A stretch of DNA of 64,000 bases. Source: Ampelomyces quisqualis. Taxonomy: Eukaryota; Ascomycota; Dothideomycetes; Pleosporales; Phaeosphaeriaceae. Location: contig JAGTXZ010000005.1 of assembly GCA_018398575.1 (NCBI GenBank), positions 1 to 64,000 of the forward strand, in the 5' to 3' direction. The notes beneath the pieces are model-generated. The model did not search any database and was not told the origin of the DNA. It saw nothing but the letters and a program-made list of their open reading frames with translations. The position numbers and the translations under genes were made by a program. Shown here in pieces: positions 13,321-24,800 of the stretch (position 1 is the stretch's first letter; every line of letters starts with the position of its first letter).

Positions 13321-14450
13321 GCGCGTAGCGCGTAGTAGACTTTACGCAAAGAGGCTAAATCCTAGGACACTTTTAGCGTTATTATATTTCTGTTTTCTAG
13401 TAAAAATTGTTTTGATTTTCTGCGCACAGGCTAGTTTTTTAACACTTTTACACCAAAAGCTATAAATCTAATAATATTAGTGTAGACTAGTAATTTAACG
13501 CATAATATAGTAGGCGTAACAACAGAATAATGTTAATCTAGTTAGCTACGCACTAACTAGACGTAGGTTAAATTTAGGGTTTTAAAATAATTCTCTATTA
13601 TATAGAGAGACTACGCCCTAGAAATATACTAAAATTATAGTAGATAGAAGACGTACTAAAATACACTGTAGACAAGCTAAGGGTACTAGTACTATTATTA
13701 GTTATGTTATTTTTCTTAAATAATATATTAATAAGGCGCTTTAAAGAGTTTAGTACTTCTACCTTAGCTGTGTAGTCTATTAAAAGACGCTAACTAACAA
13801 TACGTAGTAACTAAATATATAATATCTTACACAATTATATTATACTCTACAGAACTACTCTTTTAGGTATTAGAACTAGTTATAGAAGAATAAGTACCAG
13901 ACGCTATTTAGACACTAGTACGTAAGGGTAACGTATCTTACATAGAGTTTAAATCCAAACTATATATAGTAGTTATATACCTACATATCTTTAGAAAAGG
14001 TAATACGCAGTTTGCTACTTAGGGAGATGCACTACTATAGGGATATAAAAAAGAGAATACGCTGCTGCCTATTAACTAATAGGACTTGCGTCTAATAAGT
14101 GTAATTGTCCTTTAAGTAAGTAACGCTAGCGTCTATATCTATGCAAATAATACATCTATTCTAGTATAGTATAAGAAGTACTTAAACTTACTAGTACCTA
14201 TATTCTATAAATGTAAATTGCTAGCTAGGGCAGTTAAATTTAACATAATAGAAAGAAACAAAGATTTCTAGTTATGTAATAATTGTTAGGCAGAGAGAAG
14301 AATATATAGTATACGCAAGAGACGCTAGATATACTTAGTCTCTAAGACAAATATAAGGAGTAATAGGTTTACAAACACTAGGCAGAAAAGGTATATCTTT
14401 AGTAGACGCAGTTAGGTTATAAGTAATAATAGAAAGAGTAACAAGAAGGT
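13321..14450. other. No gene recognised
   Basis: AT-rich sequence full of stop triplets in all frames. I see no repeat structure and no recognisable motif in it. Confidence 0.5.
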
Positions 14451-14503
14451 AGAGAAGTGTATAGGCATAGGTAACGTATTGCCTTCTAGAAAATACCTTC
14501 TCT
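14451..14503. repeat. Dispersed palindrome P1
   Basis: Imperfect inverted repeat centred on GGTAACGTATTGCC with outer arms AGAGAAG and CTTCTCT. It belongs to the same family as the palindromes near 16,170, 18,090, 20,770, 21,410 and 23,605. Confidence 0.7.
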
Positions 14504-14519
14504 AAGTCTATTTGTATAT

Positions 14520-15790
14520 ACTATAGAGATACAAGCTAATTAATCTAGGGACATTAGTACTATTTAATAGTAGGCACGATTTTAATTATCTCTTGTCCTA
14601 ACACTCTTAGAGTAGCTACAATAATTTTAATATAGTAGAAGAAGTAAAATAGCAGAGAAAGTAAACACTAGATTAAACTGTTTTCTATTGTATATTATTT
14701 AAGAAAACATAGAGATACCAACCCAGACATTCTAAATTCAAGCCCCAAATCTAATTAACCTTACTAAATTAGCTTACTCTTAGGTTGCAGCTATAGATTA
14801 GGTGTCTCTATTATAACCTATCTTATACGTTTCCTCTTCTCTGCTATTACAATAACAGCGTACTACTAATAATAACTACTAAGCATACTAAACTATAAAG
14901 CCTATAGTGTTGCGTATAACGCTTTATACTTAATTATAACCTTAACCTTAGTAAAGTTATTATTAGTAATGTAGCAGAGATTGTGTACAGTTACTACAAG
15001 GTGCTGTATCTAGGTGTAGCCAAATATTAGAAGGTATAGTGTTGCCTAGATTACTAGTTAGATAGTAAGCTAGATAGCAGTATACATAACAAGTGTTTCT
15101 AGTACTAACTCTATGCGCTTAGGCATTCTATAAGTAGATACTAGTATACTAGTATTAATACGCTTAGAAGCATTAACAAGAACGCTATCTACGTATATAT
15201 CTTCTAGGTCTAGTAGGCTCTGTAGTCCTAATAAATGTAATAGTATAATATTAACAGCAGCTGTTAGCACTATACTAAGCTAGGTCTAAGCATAGCTAAC
15301 ACAACGCCTATACATATTAATAGTCTTATTAGTAGAGCAAACCAATCTTACTATATTAGATAATATTGTATACTTATTATTGCTCTTACTAAAGTAGGTG
15401 TAGACACAAAGAGGATAGAGTGCACTAAAGTTAGTAATAATAGTTTAGTACTTAGAGTAGAAGTTAGGTATAAACAAGCTAAGTTTCTTGTATACAAAGA
15501 TATAGGAGAAGTCTACTACACTAACTTAGCTGCCTTTGTTAACAAGCTTAAGTAGAGATATACTAGCTAGTCTATTAATAGCTAGGAAGATATACTTGTA
15601 GATAGAATTACGCAATTTGCCTAGAAGGCTGTTAAACACATTTTAGAACTTTTTAATACTAAAGCTAGAATTGTTATAAACCTAAATAGACTAAGGTATA
15701 ATATAATTAAGTAGTAGCTAAGAGTTATCTGCTAGCTTAGACTGTATTATAGTATCCTATCTAGTAACTATGTTAAGATAGGGCGTGTTT
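14520..15790 (-). pseudogene. Relic ORF with an LRNxIYEY-like motif
   Basis: The minus strand, read through stops, is coding-like from about 15,790. It includes LPGKLRNSIYKYIF, close to the LPxELRNxIYEY pattern found near the N-terminus of many fungal F-box-like hypothetical proteins. The open piece at 15,070-15,270 is part of it. Palindrome P1 lies beyond its 3' end. Function unknown; the motif match is short. Confidence 0.4.
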
Positions 15791-16144
15791 AGGGTATTAA
15801 TAGACAGAAATACAATCAGAACAGAGTAGAGTGTGTAGGTAGGTAGAAAGAGAAAGAGAGAGAGAAGGAGAGAGAGAGTAAGAGTATATAGTCGTAAACA
15901 ACGCTAGTCTTAAAGTAAGTAAAGGTAGAAGAGTAAAGGTAGACCTAAAGAGAGTACTAGAGAAGGTAAAGAGTTATACTAGTGTAAATAAAAGTAGGTT
16001 AAGTAAGAGCAAGAAGTAGAATAGATAACTACTAGACAAATATTAAAGTAAAAGAGTAAAAGGACACTAGTATATAGGTATCTACACTTAAGAGGTAGTA
16101 ATAAGATTCTACTATAGGCTAGTCTAGTATAATTAGCTATTATA

Positions 16145-16197
16145 GAAGGAGGGTTTTATGTGTAGGCAACGTGTTGCTACTATATAAATACCTTCTA
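16145..16197. repeat. Dispersed palindrome P2
   Basis: Imperfect inverted repeat with outer arms AGAAGG and CCTTCT around the core GGCAACGTGTTGC. It lies directly at the 3' end of the next minus-strand relic ORF. Confidence 0.7.
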
Positions 16198-16199
16198 CA

Positions 16200-17470
16200 G
16201 CAGATACAGATACTCTTATAATATTTCTTTTATCTAAGCCTAGTAGAGTATAATTTTTAGTTGTATTGTTTTTCTTCTAGGTTACTAGGAAAGACTACAC
16301 TTAGGGTGCAGTTACTATAAATTAGCTAAAGGCATAAGAATAAAGGAAATCTGCTATACCTATTGTAACACAAAATGCCTTAATTCTATAATGCACCTTT
16401 GTTTGTCTCTATACTTTCTGTTTAGAGTAACTACTAGGCTGCTACGTTTCTTTATCTTAGCTACTATGTAGTTATATAATAACCTCTTCTGCAGCCTTAT
16501 CTGTTACGCTTATTACTAACTCTTAGACTTTACACAGGATACAGGTAAGGTTAATCTAACAGACCTAGTTGTTTAGGTAATCTACAGGCGCCTTAACTAT
16601 AATATTTACGTTAGCAAACCTATTAATCGCGATAAAATCTAGGTTATACAAAGTAGCTATAAGACTCTAGAAAGTTACTGTGTTAAAGGCAGGCAGGTAA
16701 AGCGTAACTTTAATTACCTGTTTAATAATAAGATAAATAGCAGCGTGTTTTGCAAGGTCCTTTATAGTTTCTTTAATATTCTAAGGTATACTCTGTTTAT
16801 TAAATAGCGTGTCTAAGTCTAGACGCTCCTGAATTTTATTAAGAATAGGTTAAACAAGACAATTGTTAAGTTGTACAGCGCTATATTTATAGCGTAGGTA
16901 GGCGTATATAATATTAATTCTAGCTACTAGCTCTATGCCAATCTAGGTCTTGGCGTTCCTTAGGCAACGTTTGTGTATATTAGTAACTAAGGTAGCGCAA
17001 CAGAATCTAGCGTAGTTAGGAAGAAGCTTAACGTTGTTATTAGATAGAAAATGCACATAGATGCAAAGTAGGTACTCTTTTAGAAATTTTAAGACTAATA
17101 CACTAAATTTGAAACAGAAATAGAGTGTAAGTTAACAAATTTCCTAGACAATAGTTATGTGCTTAAAATTAACAACGCCTATATAGCTATTGCTATTATA
17201 CTAACTAAATTCTTAAGAAGTATAGAGTTTTTTATTAGTAGGAAGAAGGTACATATATATCTTGTTTTTTATCTCTACAAGTAACTTGTTGTTAAATAAC
17301 TTCTTAAACTTAGTAACTATAGGTTTATAGGTTTTTTTATACATAGGTATAAGGAAGGAAAGAATATTAACTATAGTGTTACTATTATGTATAGTAGAAG
17401 ACAACAGTATAGTAAGAGAGACAAAGGTTTTTAAAAGAGAGTATAGGAGAAGAAAAGTTTGCAAGAGCAA
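16200..17470 (-). pseudogene. Unrecognised relic ORF (cassette C)
   Basis: Minus-strand, coding-like when TAG/TAA are read through, about 400 codons. An 85-codon piece at 17,213-17,470 is still open but lies in a different frame from the downstream part, so the true start is unclear. Segments such as CATLVTNIHKRCLRN and INLTCILCKVQEL suggest a globular protein with Cys pairs. I know no family match. It ends at palindrome P2. Confidence 0.4.
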
Positions 17471-17513
17471 GGAGGTAGATCTTATACATTCTTACTTAGG
17501 GTAGTACATAGAA

Positions 17514-17700
17514 AGAGCAGGGTAAAAGTAAGGTAAAGGTAAGTAGGTAAGAGTAAGGAAGTAAAGTTAAGGTAAAAGTAAGTAGATAAGGGTAAGTAAG
17601 TAAGAGTAAGTAGGTAAAGTTAAGTAGGTAGAGATAGAGTAAAGGTAAGTAGGAATAGTAAATAGGTAAAGATACAGTAAAGGTAGGTAAGTAGAGTTAA
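17514..17700. repeat. Purine-rich GTAAG/GTAGG low-complexity tract
   Basis: Irregular tandem of GTAAG, GTAGG and GTAAAG words, strongly strand-biased (A+G on the plus strand). It lies just upstream of cassette C. Confidence 0.75.
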
Positions 17701-18062
17701 TTGGAGCTAGCTAGCCTACGCAGAAGAGATTAGGTAAAGGAAAAAGTGTAAAGTAACACAAACGCATTACGTTAAGAGTTACAAGAATAGGTACAAATAG
17801 AATTATTCTCTTAAACTATTTAAAACTACTTACTAGAGAAAGGATAGGCTTTGGGTAAGAGTAATATACTACGCTTCGCACTTAATTGTAACCTTAACTT
17901 TAAAATATTAGAAGGTAAAGTATTACCTAGATTACTAGTTAAATAGTAAGGCATATAGTGTTTATAGTGTTAGAAGAATGTAACGTTATACTACACTTTA
18001 CTACATTTGCATAGAAAGGTAGAATCTAATATATAGATATTACTAATCTACTTAGAGAAAGG

Positions 18063-18112
18063 TAGAGGTATTTAGGTGTAGGTAACGTGTTGCTATTGCA
18101 CAAACACCTCTA
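18063..18112. repeat. Dispersed palindrome P3
   Basis: Arms TAGAGGTATTTAGGTGTAGG and the near complement ending CAAACACCTCTA surround AACGTGTTGC. It sits at the 3' end of cassette B. Confidence 0.75.
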
Positions 18113-18119
18113 TATGCGT

Positions 18120-20668
18120 ATACTATCTAGGTAAATATAGCTATTAAACCCTATATAGCCTAGTTTACAAGACTTTCTCTAACCTTAAACTTCTAACTAA
18201 CTTCTACCTAAGCTTACGTTAGCTTTAATGCTTTGCTGCGTAACTAACCTTTTCTACTATAGTTTCTGCCTTTACTACTACAGAAATTACTAGAAGAAGT
18301 AACCTTATTATTACTATCTAGAACTGTTTGTTTAAATAGTAGACTATCTTTCTTTAGAACTGTTACAGTCTTTAAGCGCAGGCATAGCTTCTTAGTAGGT
18401 AGAATAGAGTTTGCGTTAGAATTGTTAGCTTGCTAGGTTCTATTACTCTTAGGTCTAGTCTCTGCCTTACGCTTTTTAGGCTGCTGCGCAAGCAGAGTAG
18501 CTGGCGCTAGAGTACTAGCTAGCGTAGGATTAGTTAATTAAGTATTAGTAGTACCTGTTTACTTAGCTTTATTGCTCTACTGCTTAGTTTTTACCTTACG
18601 CTTTTTGGTCTTTAGGGCGTCTTTAGCAAAGTCTATAGGAGAGAGCCTAAGTTTAGTAAAACTAGACGTAACAGACGTTAGGTTGCTAGTAGCAGTACTG
18701 CTAAATACAAGAGGTAGAGGTAGTAGGGCTAGCTTTGTAGTAGTCTTAACGTTAGACGCTAAGGCAGGAACTAAATCTAGGCAAGGCTTCTTCTTCTTTT
18801 TTAGGGTCTGTAAAACTGCAGAGGTTGCAGCGTAGTTCTTAAATATATCCTTATCTTTATTAAGGTTGTATTTGTTAATATTATTCTAGGTAATACAGAT
18901 TGTAATACCTATTACAACATTAAGAACCTAAAGGAACTTGTTGTTAAGATTAAGGGTGTAGTCTACACGCCCTAACGCCTCTATCTACTAATAACTAGGC
19001 GTCTGGTTGTTAATTAAAGTGTTACTGTAACTGTAGTAATAATTAAGCTTGTTAAATAAGAGCTTAGCAGAACTACTTAGACTATTACTATTCTGTAAAA
19101 CATTATAGAGCAAGGCTGCTATAGTTAATAAGGCGTTAACTATTAGAGTACTGTACTAAGGTATGTTATACGTTAACTTAGCAATATATAGTATAATAAT
19201 ACAGGTATACAGTTAACTAAAACAAGTAATATAACCTACAGATTAAACCTAAATAGAGAAGAATAGTAGAGAAGACAGCGCGTAAAGATTGTAACAGGTT
19301 AAATATAGATTAAGCCTAGAGTTTATGTAGTAGAAGAGCACTATAATCTCTAAGTTAGTAGACTTTACACTAGTAAAGCCTAGCTCTACCTATTATATAA
19401 GTAGTTACTAAAAAGAGGTAATTAACTTACTCTTTGTCTAAGATTTTATTATAGCTAAGACTGCACTACTCTTATATCTAATATAACAAAGAATAACTAC
19501 GTATAGTTACTATTTCTATAGTGTCTATGCAAAGATAATAGCCTTCTTGTTGCAACTATTAATCTAGTTAGCTAAAGCAGTAATTATTGTGCGTAGACAG
19601 GTAGAAGAGCAAATAAAAATACTAATAAGTTCTAGTAGTATATAGGCAGCAATAGTCCTCTAGCTAAAGATTTAGTTACGTATCTCTTAATAGTGTTAGC
19701 TAAGCTCTTTATAGATGTTCTCTATTAGCTTTTGCATCTACGCCTTAGGATTATTGCGCATATAGAAGTTGCAGTACTAGGCTAAATATAGAGACTTAAC
19801 TTTAGGCTTTTTCTTAACTGTCTTTACGTAGCGCGCATATAGTTAAGCCTGTATAAGGTTAGGTTCTTTAGCCTTGTCTATGTTATAATTATTACTATTA
19901 TTACTGCTATTAGAGATAGAGGACGCCTAGGTCTAATAGAGACTGTAGAATAGATTCTGCAGAGAGTTACGCGTTGCGTTAACCTTAGCGGTATAGATAT
20001 TAGTAGCACAGAAGAGTAGTAGTAAGATAGCGCTAAGGTTTAGTACGCAGGCAGTGCGCCTATTTAGGAAGGTAGTCTAGGAGCCCTTGTTAACAATAAC
20101 TTCTTGTAAGTAGTTGCGCAAAAGCATGTTATAGAACCTTTACTAAGACTAGTTGTTTTTAACGCAAACTATATAGTAATAGACAGTAGATATTAACGTT
20201 CTAATAACATAGTGTGTACTCTTGTAATTAACTACGCATCTAGACGCATAGTCTTAACAGATTATAAACTTCTACTATAACTAGGTAAGAATAGTACTAG
20301 ATTTAACAGCCTTTAGCGTTGTATTAACTGCAAACTTTTTAAATATAGTAGTTGTATACGCGTAACAGACTTTATATTCAGAGACTATACTACTATCTTC
20401 TACTATATACAGATTTAAAAGAACACCTATATAGCAAACGCAGTTAAATAGTAGATTGTTAGGTACTGCAAGGATATAGGCACGTACAACCTTATTATTA
20501 TAGCTAGATTAAATAAAGGATAACATACTACTAAAGTCTTTGTATAAGTATAGGTAAGGCGTAGCAGTAACAAAGATAGTCTATTCTAGGTTAAGAAGGT
20601 AAATAGTGTACAACAAATAAGAAGATATGCCTAGATAGATAGTTAGCAAAGCTTACAATTAGATAGAA
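18120..20668 (-). pseudogene. Large unrecognised relic ORF (cassette B)
   Basis: Minus-strand reading through stops gives about 800 residues starting near 20,668. The middle holds SLYLAQYCNFYMRNNPKA. The C-terminal part is rich in Lys, Thr, Pro and Ala with basic clusters (KKRKVKTK, PKKRKAE) that look like nuclear localisation signals. This suggests a nuclear protein, but I recognise no catalytic motif. The plus-strand 87-codon open frame at 18,572-18,835 is a shadow of it. Palindromes flank both ends. Confidence 0.5.
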
Positions 20669-20684
20669 AACATGTACTAAAAGA

Positions 20685-20789
20685 GAAGAGAAGGTGTTTA
20701 GACAAGAGTAACAAGAGCCTAAAGAATAGAGAGGCACTAGTAAAGAGAGTGTTTTAGTAAGGGCAATAATGCCTTTGCCTAAACACTCT
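20685..20789. repeat. Dispersed palindrome P4 plus a half-site
   Basis: A half-site GGTGTTTAGACAAGAGTAAC (from 20,692) is followed by a full palindrome at 20,746-20,789, AGAGTGTTTTAGTAAGGGCA with its near complement ending CCTAAACACTCT. Confidence 0.7.
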
Positions 20790-20799
20790 TACAACTACC

Positions 20800-21380
20800 T
20801 TATACTATATAGAAACACAAACACTGTTCTGCTTACTCTTACTATTCTAGGCTTTATTAAGGAAGATATTGTTACATAATAAGTCTAGGTTATAAGGCGC
20901 GCGCTACAACAGGTTAGAGAGATTCTACTGCAACTAGAACTTTAGCTTCTTAGCCTAGCCCTGTAAGAATCCTTGTTGCTTAACTATAAACTTCTTGTTT
21001 ACTAAAGGTCTATAACAAGAGCTAAGGGTAGAATACAACGTAATAATAATAACCTAGGAATTATACTTATTTGTGTAGTTAAAAAGAGCGTACTTATAGG
21101 TAAGTTACTCTTAGATCTACAACACGCTAACTAGAAGCTTACTATATCTTGCAATGTACGCATAGACATAGAAGAGAAGTAAAAACTAAGCCAAGGATTT
21201 TGCAAACTAGGTAACAAGATATAGCTGTATAATTACTATAGCTAGCCTAGGTGCAGAATAGGACTGCAAGCTACAGAAGTCCTTAGTATCTTAGAGTATT
21301 TAGATCTTACTCTTTTAATTATTTAAGCGCTGTAAGTACATTAGCGTCTATAGAATATAGGAGACAGAAAGAAGCATTAT
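20800..21380 (-). pseudogene. Short unrecognised relic (cassette E)
   Basis: About 580 bp between palindromes P4 and P5. The minus strand has a coding-like composition with RIP-type stops, but I cannot fix a continuous frame or a family. It is listed because it occupies the same position relative to a palindrome as the longer relics. Confidence 0.25.
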
Positions 21381-21384
21381 AAGT

Positions 21385-21434
21385 GGGGGGGTGTTTAGAT
21401 AAGAGCAACGTTACCTTTGTTTAAATACCTTCTC
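21385..21434. repeat. Dispersed palindrome P5
   Basis: Left arm GGTGTTTAGATAAGAGCAAC and right arm GTTACCTTTGTTTAAATACC. It lies at the 3' end of cassette A. Confidence 0.75.
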
Positions 21435-23440
21435 TATAAAGACACACTAGGTATTTAACTTACTATTAAACAATATAAGGCGCATGTGTCTAACTTGCCT
21501 ATACTAACCTTATCTGCAAGTATTACCCTATAAGTAACGTCTTAATAAGACTTCTTAGCTACAAAAGGATCCTTAGCGTTGCGTAGGTTAATTAGTTGCG
21601 TTAAGCGCTTCTCTATTAATTTGTTGCAGCAGTCTAAGATTTCTATAGCGCTAGTAGTCTGCTACTACAAATTGGTATTACTATTAGAATTTTAACTAGA
21701 GATATAGGGGTTCTTACAGCGTTTAACGCGACCTCTGTTTAATACGCGCTAGTACTTAGTAGGTTAATAAGCAGCGTTATCTATTATACAAGTAGTGTTG
21801 TTAACCTGCAAGCGCATAGAAGTGTTATTTATATTATAGACCTTAGGTTTATCCTTAGTCTGCAGATTGTTGTTAACAGGGGTTAGCTTAATACTATTAA
21901 ATTTCGCGTCTTACATCAGACGCCCTATAAAGTTTCTAGACTTCTTCTCTTTAACATTAATAGCGCTCTTATTGTAGTTGCTAATATAGCAGGTAAATTA
22001 AGCGTAAGTAAGGCGCTTTGCAGTAGATATATTATTGCGTGTTACTACAGCTAACTCCTCTAATATAAGAATAACTTTATCTGCTTCTAGTAGTGTTAGT
22101 GCGTTGCTAGCTATTAGAGTTATTATCTTAACCTAATTAGTATTATAAGTAACCTTGTTAATACTCTTTACGTAGTTATAGCAATAGATAACGCTACCTC
22201 TAACTACAAACGTAGGCTCTACAGCTTTATTATTGCAAACCTAGTCTGTTTTAGTAAAATCTAGAATATTATTAACAAGATCCTTTGGGTATCTAATAAC
22301 ATAGCTGTCTTAGAACTAGAACGCTTATAGATTACTTAGATCTAGTGTATGTGCGTTAATATAGACTGCTATACTAGTCTATTACTTTAAGACAGAGTCT
22401 TTAGTCTACAGACCTTTATTTATTATTAACTCTGTAGTAGTAAAATACTTAGGGTTAACTAGCTTAAAACGCGTAGAGTTCTACAAAGCCTTGTATTGTG
22501 CGTAAGCGTCTTACTTAGCTTGCTCCTTCTCTTTAAGCTCCTAACGCAGCTCTACAGAAACTAGAGTGTCCTTATCTTTAGTAGTCTTACCTACCTAAGC
22601 CTCTACTGCCTTAAATTTAAGCTAGGCCTGTTTGTAGTTAAGTTCTGCTACCTTAGTTTTATCTAAGGCAGCAACAACAAGGGCTTAACAACAAGCTAGA
22701 GCTGCATTCTAAAGGGTAATAACTAGAAGAGATACTTAACTATTAGCCTTACTAGACTTTGCGGCCTCTATTATCTGTAAAGCGCAAGGTTTATAAGTGC
22801 TAGACGCCTACTTTACATTAAGTAGCTTAAAACCTTTCTTAGAGCAGTTAATAATCTTAATAAGTAAGTTTACGCAGTTAAAGTAATAGATAGAGTTAAT
22901 CCTGCGTTTGCTAAATAGTAAACTGTCTATAACAAACCAGACCTATAGAAAGTAGTTAAGGACAATAGTATACGTTTGCTAAAGACAGGTATATAGGGCC
23001 TTAATAAGCAACTGTATTATTAGGTTTAGCTTTAATAGGTTATTATCCTAAAGTATTACAAGAGCGGCCTTAATGTGCTTCTACTCTAGTTATTTAACTT
23101 CTTCTTTAGGAACACTATGCTTCTTGATCTAGGCCTTACGCACTATAGTAAAATCCTGTACATCTACAGAAACGCGTAAAGAGGTAACAAATTCTTAAAA
23201 GGACGCCTTAGTTTTAAAACTAAAGTACTAATAGCACGTGTACAACTAAGACTTCTGCAACACTAGAGGTTGGCTTATTTTTAGAAATGCCTTAACAGCG
23301 CTATTAATAGCGGCATAGTATATATTAGTGTTGTTAGCAGAGGGAGCGTTAATATTTATTAGATCCAACAGCTACCTGTTAAGACCTAAGAAGTTAAAGC
23401 CTACAAGATAATCTATTCTAAAGTTGTTACTAGTTAACAT
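21435..23440 (-). pseudogene. Unrecognised relic ORF of ~670 codons (cassette A)
   Basis: The best-preserved relic of the cassette array. It starts with an ATG at 23,440 (MLTSNNFRIDYLVGFNFLGL) and reads with RIP-type stops to palindrome P5. A helical Lys/Glu/Gln-rich middle is followed by a segment with paired Cys/His-like residues (SVIYCYNYVK). I know no family. It resembles a transposon- or retroelement-borne ORF in style, but no protease, integrase or polymerase motif was found. Confidence 0.5.
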
Positions 23441-23545
23441 AGTAAACCTATAATTGTGTTAGAAAATAGTGCTTAAACAATAGAGGAGTTTAGATAGAAT
23501 AGGATTAGAGGAGAGAAGAAAGAGGTTTTAGGTAATAGTAATAGG

Positions 23546-23632
23546 GGGGAAGGTATTTAGGCGTAAGCAATACATAAGAGAGGGGTGTTTAGGTAAGAGC
23601 AATGTTGCCTACAACAAAACACCTCCTTTCTC
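23546..23632. repeat. Dispersed palindrome P6 plus a half-site
   Basis: A half-site (GGTATTTAGGCGTAAGCAAT, from 23,551) is followed by a full palindrome at 23,580-23,632: GGTGTTTAGGTAAGAGCAAT, then GTTGCCTACAACAAAACACC. It lies upstream of cassette A. Confidence 0.75.
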
Positions 23633-23839
23633 TACCTAGAGGTAGTAACAAATTCTTTATAAAGCTTAGGTATAGTATACTTAAGTAGTATAGAGAATAA
23701 CTATAAGATCCTGCTAAATTAGAGAGGCTTAGATTGCAGTTTAGGAGCGTGTAAACAGGATTTAGGGAAAATTAACTCTACGCCTAGTACTAGAGGAATA
23801 CTATATAGTAGATTTAATATAATAGTGTATAGTAGTTCT

Positions 23840-23925
23840 TAGAGGTGTTTGTAGTAGGCAACACAGCGCTAAAGAGAGTAGGTATAGGGTGTGTAGAGAA
23901 GGGGGGTGTTTTGTTAAGGGCAACG
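23840..23925. repeat. Two half-sites of the dispersed palindrome (P7)
   Basis: AGAGGTGTTTGTAGTAGGCA near 23,841 and GGGGTGTTTTGTTAAGGGCA near 23,898, both in the plus orientation. They lie beyond the 3' end of RecQ relic copy 2. Confidence 0.55.
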
Positions 23926-24800
23926 GCCTGTGCAGATACTTACTATTTAAGTCTCTAAGACTAGTAGCGCTAAAGTAAAGGTAGCGCTACTGCTACTTTA
24001 CTATAGTTAGCTTGTAATTGTATACTAGTTACTACAAGTAGTTAGTTACGCTAACATCTATGTATTTGCTCTATAAGAATTACTTATAGGTAGGTTTTGT
24101 AGATTTTAAGCAGTTAAGTAGTCTTATAAAGTGTTTTAAGGTGTTTAACAAGGGCAGGTAAGCAAGCGTAGTAATTTGAATTGCCTACTAGTGCCAAGAT
24201 TACTAGCGCGTAATTTAAAACGTTAGAACACGTAATATTACCTTGCTGTTACTTAGATTAAAACGCCTTCTACTGTTACCTACGCTTAAATACTCTTCCT
24301 ACTACTACGTGTACTATATATTATTACAGCTAGATCTAGTGCAATCTATACTAGTTCCCTAAATTACTACAAAGAGAATAGAAACAGGTTATAGTTAGGA
24401 CTAAGTAGATAAAGAGCTGTAGGACTAGTAGATACACAGGAGAATAGACGTGCCTTAACGTTAGGAAAAGAGCTAGTATTTTCTTTTTTAGCTTGTCTAT
24501 AGTAGCATGTTTAGAGATAAATATATTAGATTTTTAAAATATTATTGCATAACATGTTTAAGAGGAGGTAGAAGGGCACTGTTTTATGCAGAGTAAATTA
24601 GCAGAAGCTGCAATAGTTATAGAGAATTATTATACACTATATAGAGACAGCAGGCAATACAAGAAAAATAGCTTATACTTAATTAATTGATGCGTCCCTA
24701 GCATCTAAGGTGCAATAGCCTACGTGCAAGTTTTGTTATTCTAACATATTACAAGCTAGTAAGGAGGAGAGAAGGATTAATAGTAGTAATATTGCTCTTG
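23926..24800. other. No gene recognised
   Basis: AT-rich RIP-type sequence between the half-sites and the RecQ relic. It may contain the far 3' end of that relic; I could not follow a frame. Confidence 0.4.

Noticed and set aside
14700..14760. A tRNA gene
   Set aside because: ATTCAAGCCCC resembles a B box weakly, but no cloverleaf could be folded by eye and the first B-box G is missing.
21435..23440. Retroelement polyprotein
   Set aside because: No aspartic protease, reverse transcriptase, RNase H or integrase motif was seen even with stops read through, and no LTRs were noticed.
14451..23632. True integron with attC sites
   Set aside because: Only the layout is similar. No integrase was found, the host is a fungus, and the palindromes do not follow attC box structure. 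It is kept as a finding about form, not as an integron.
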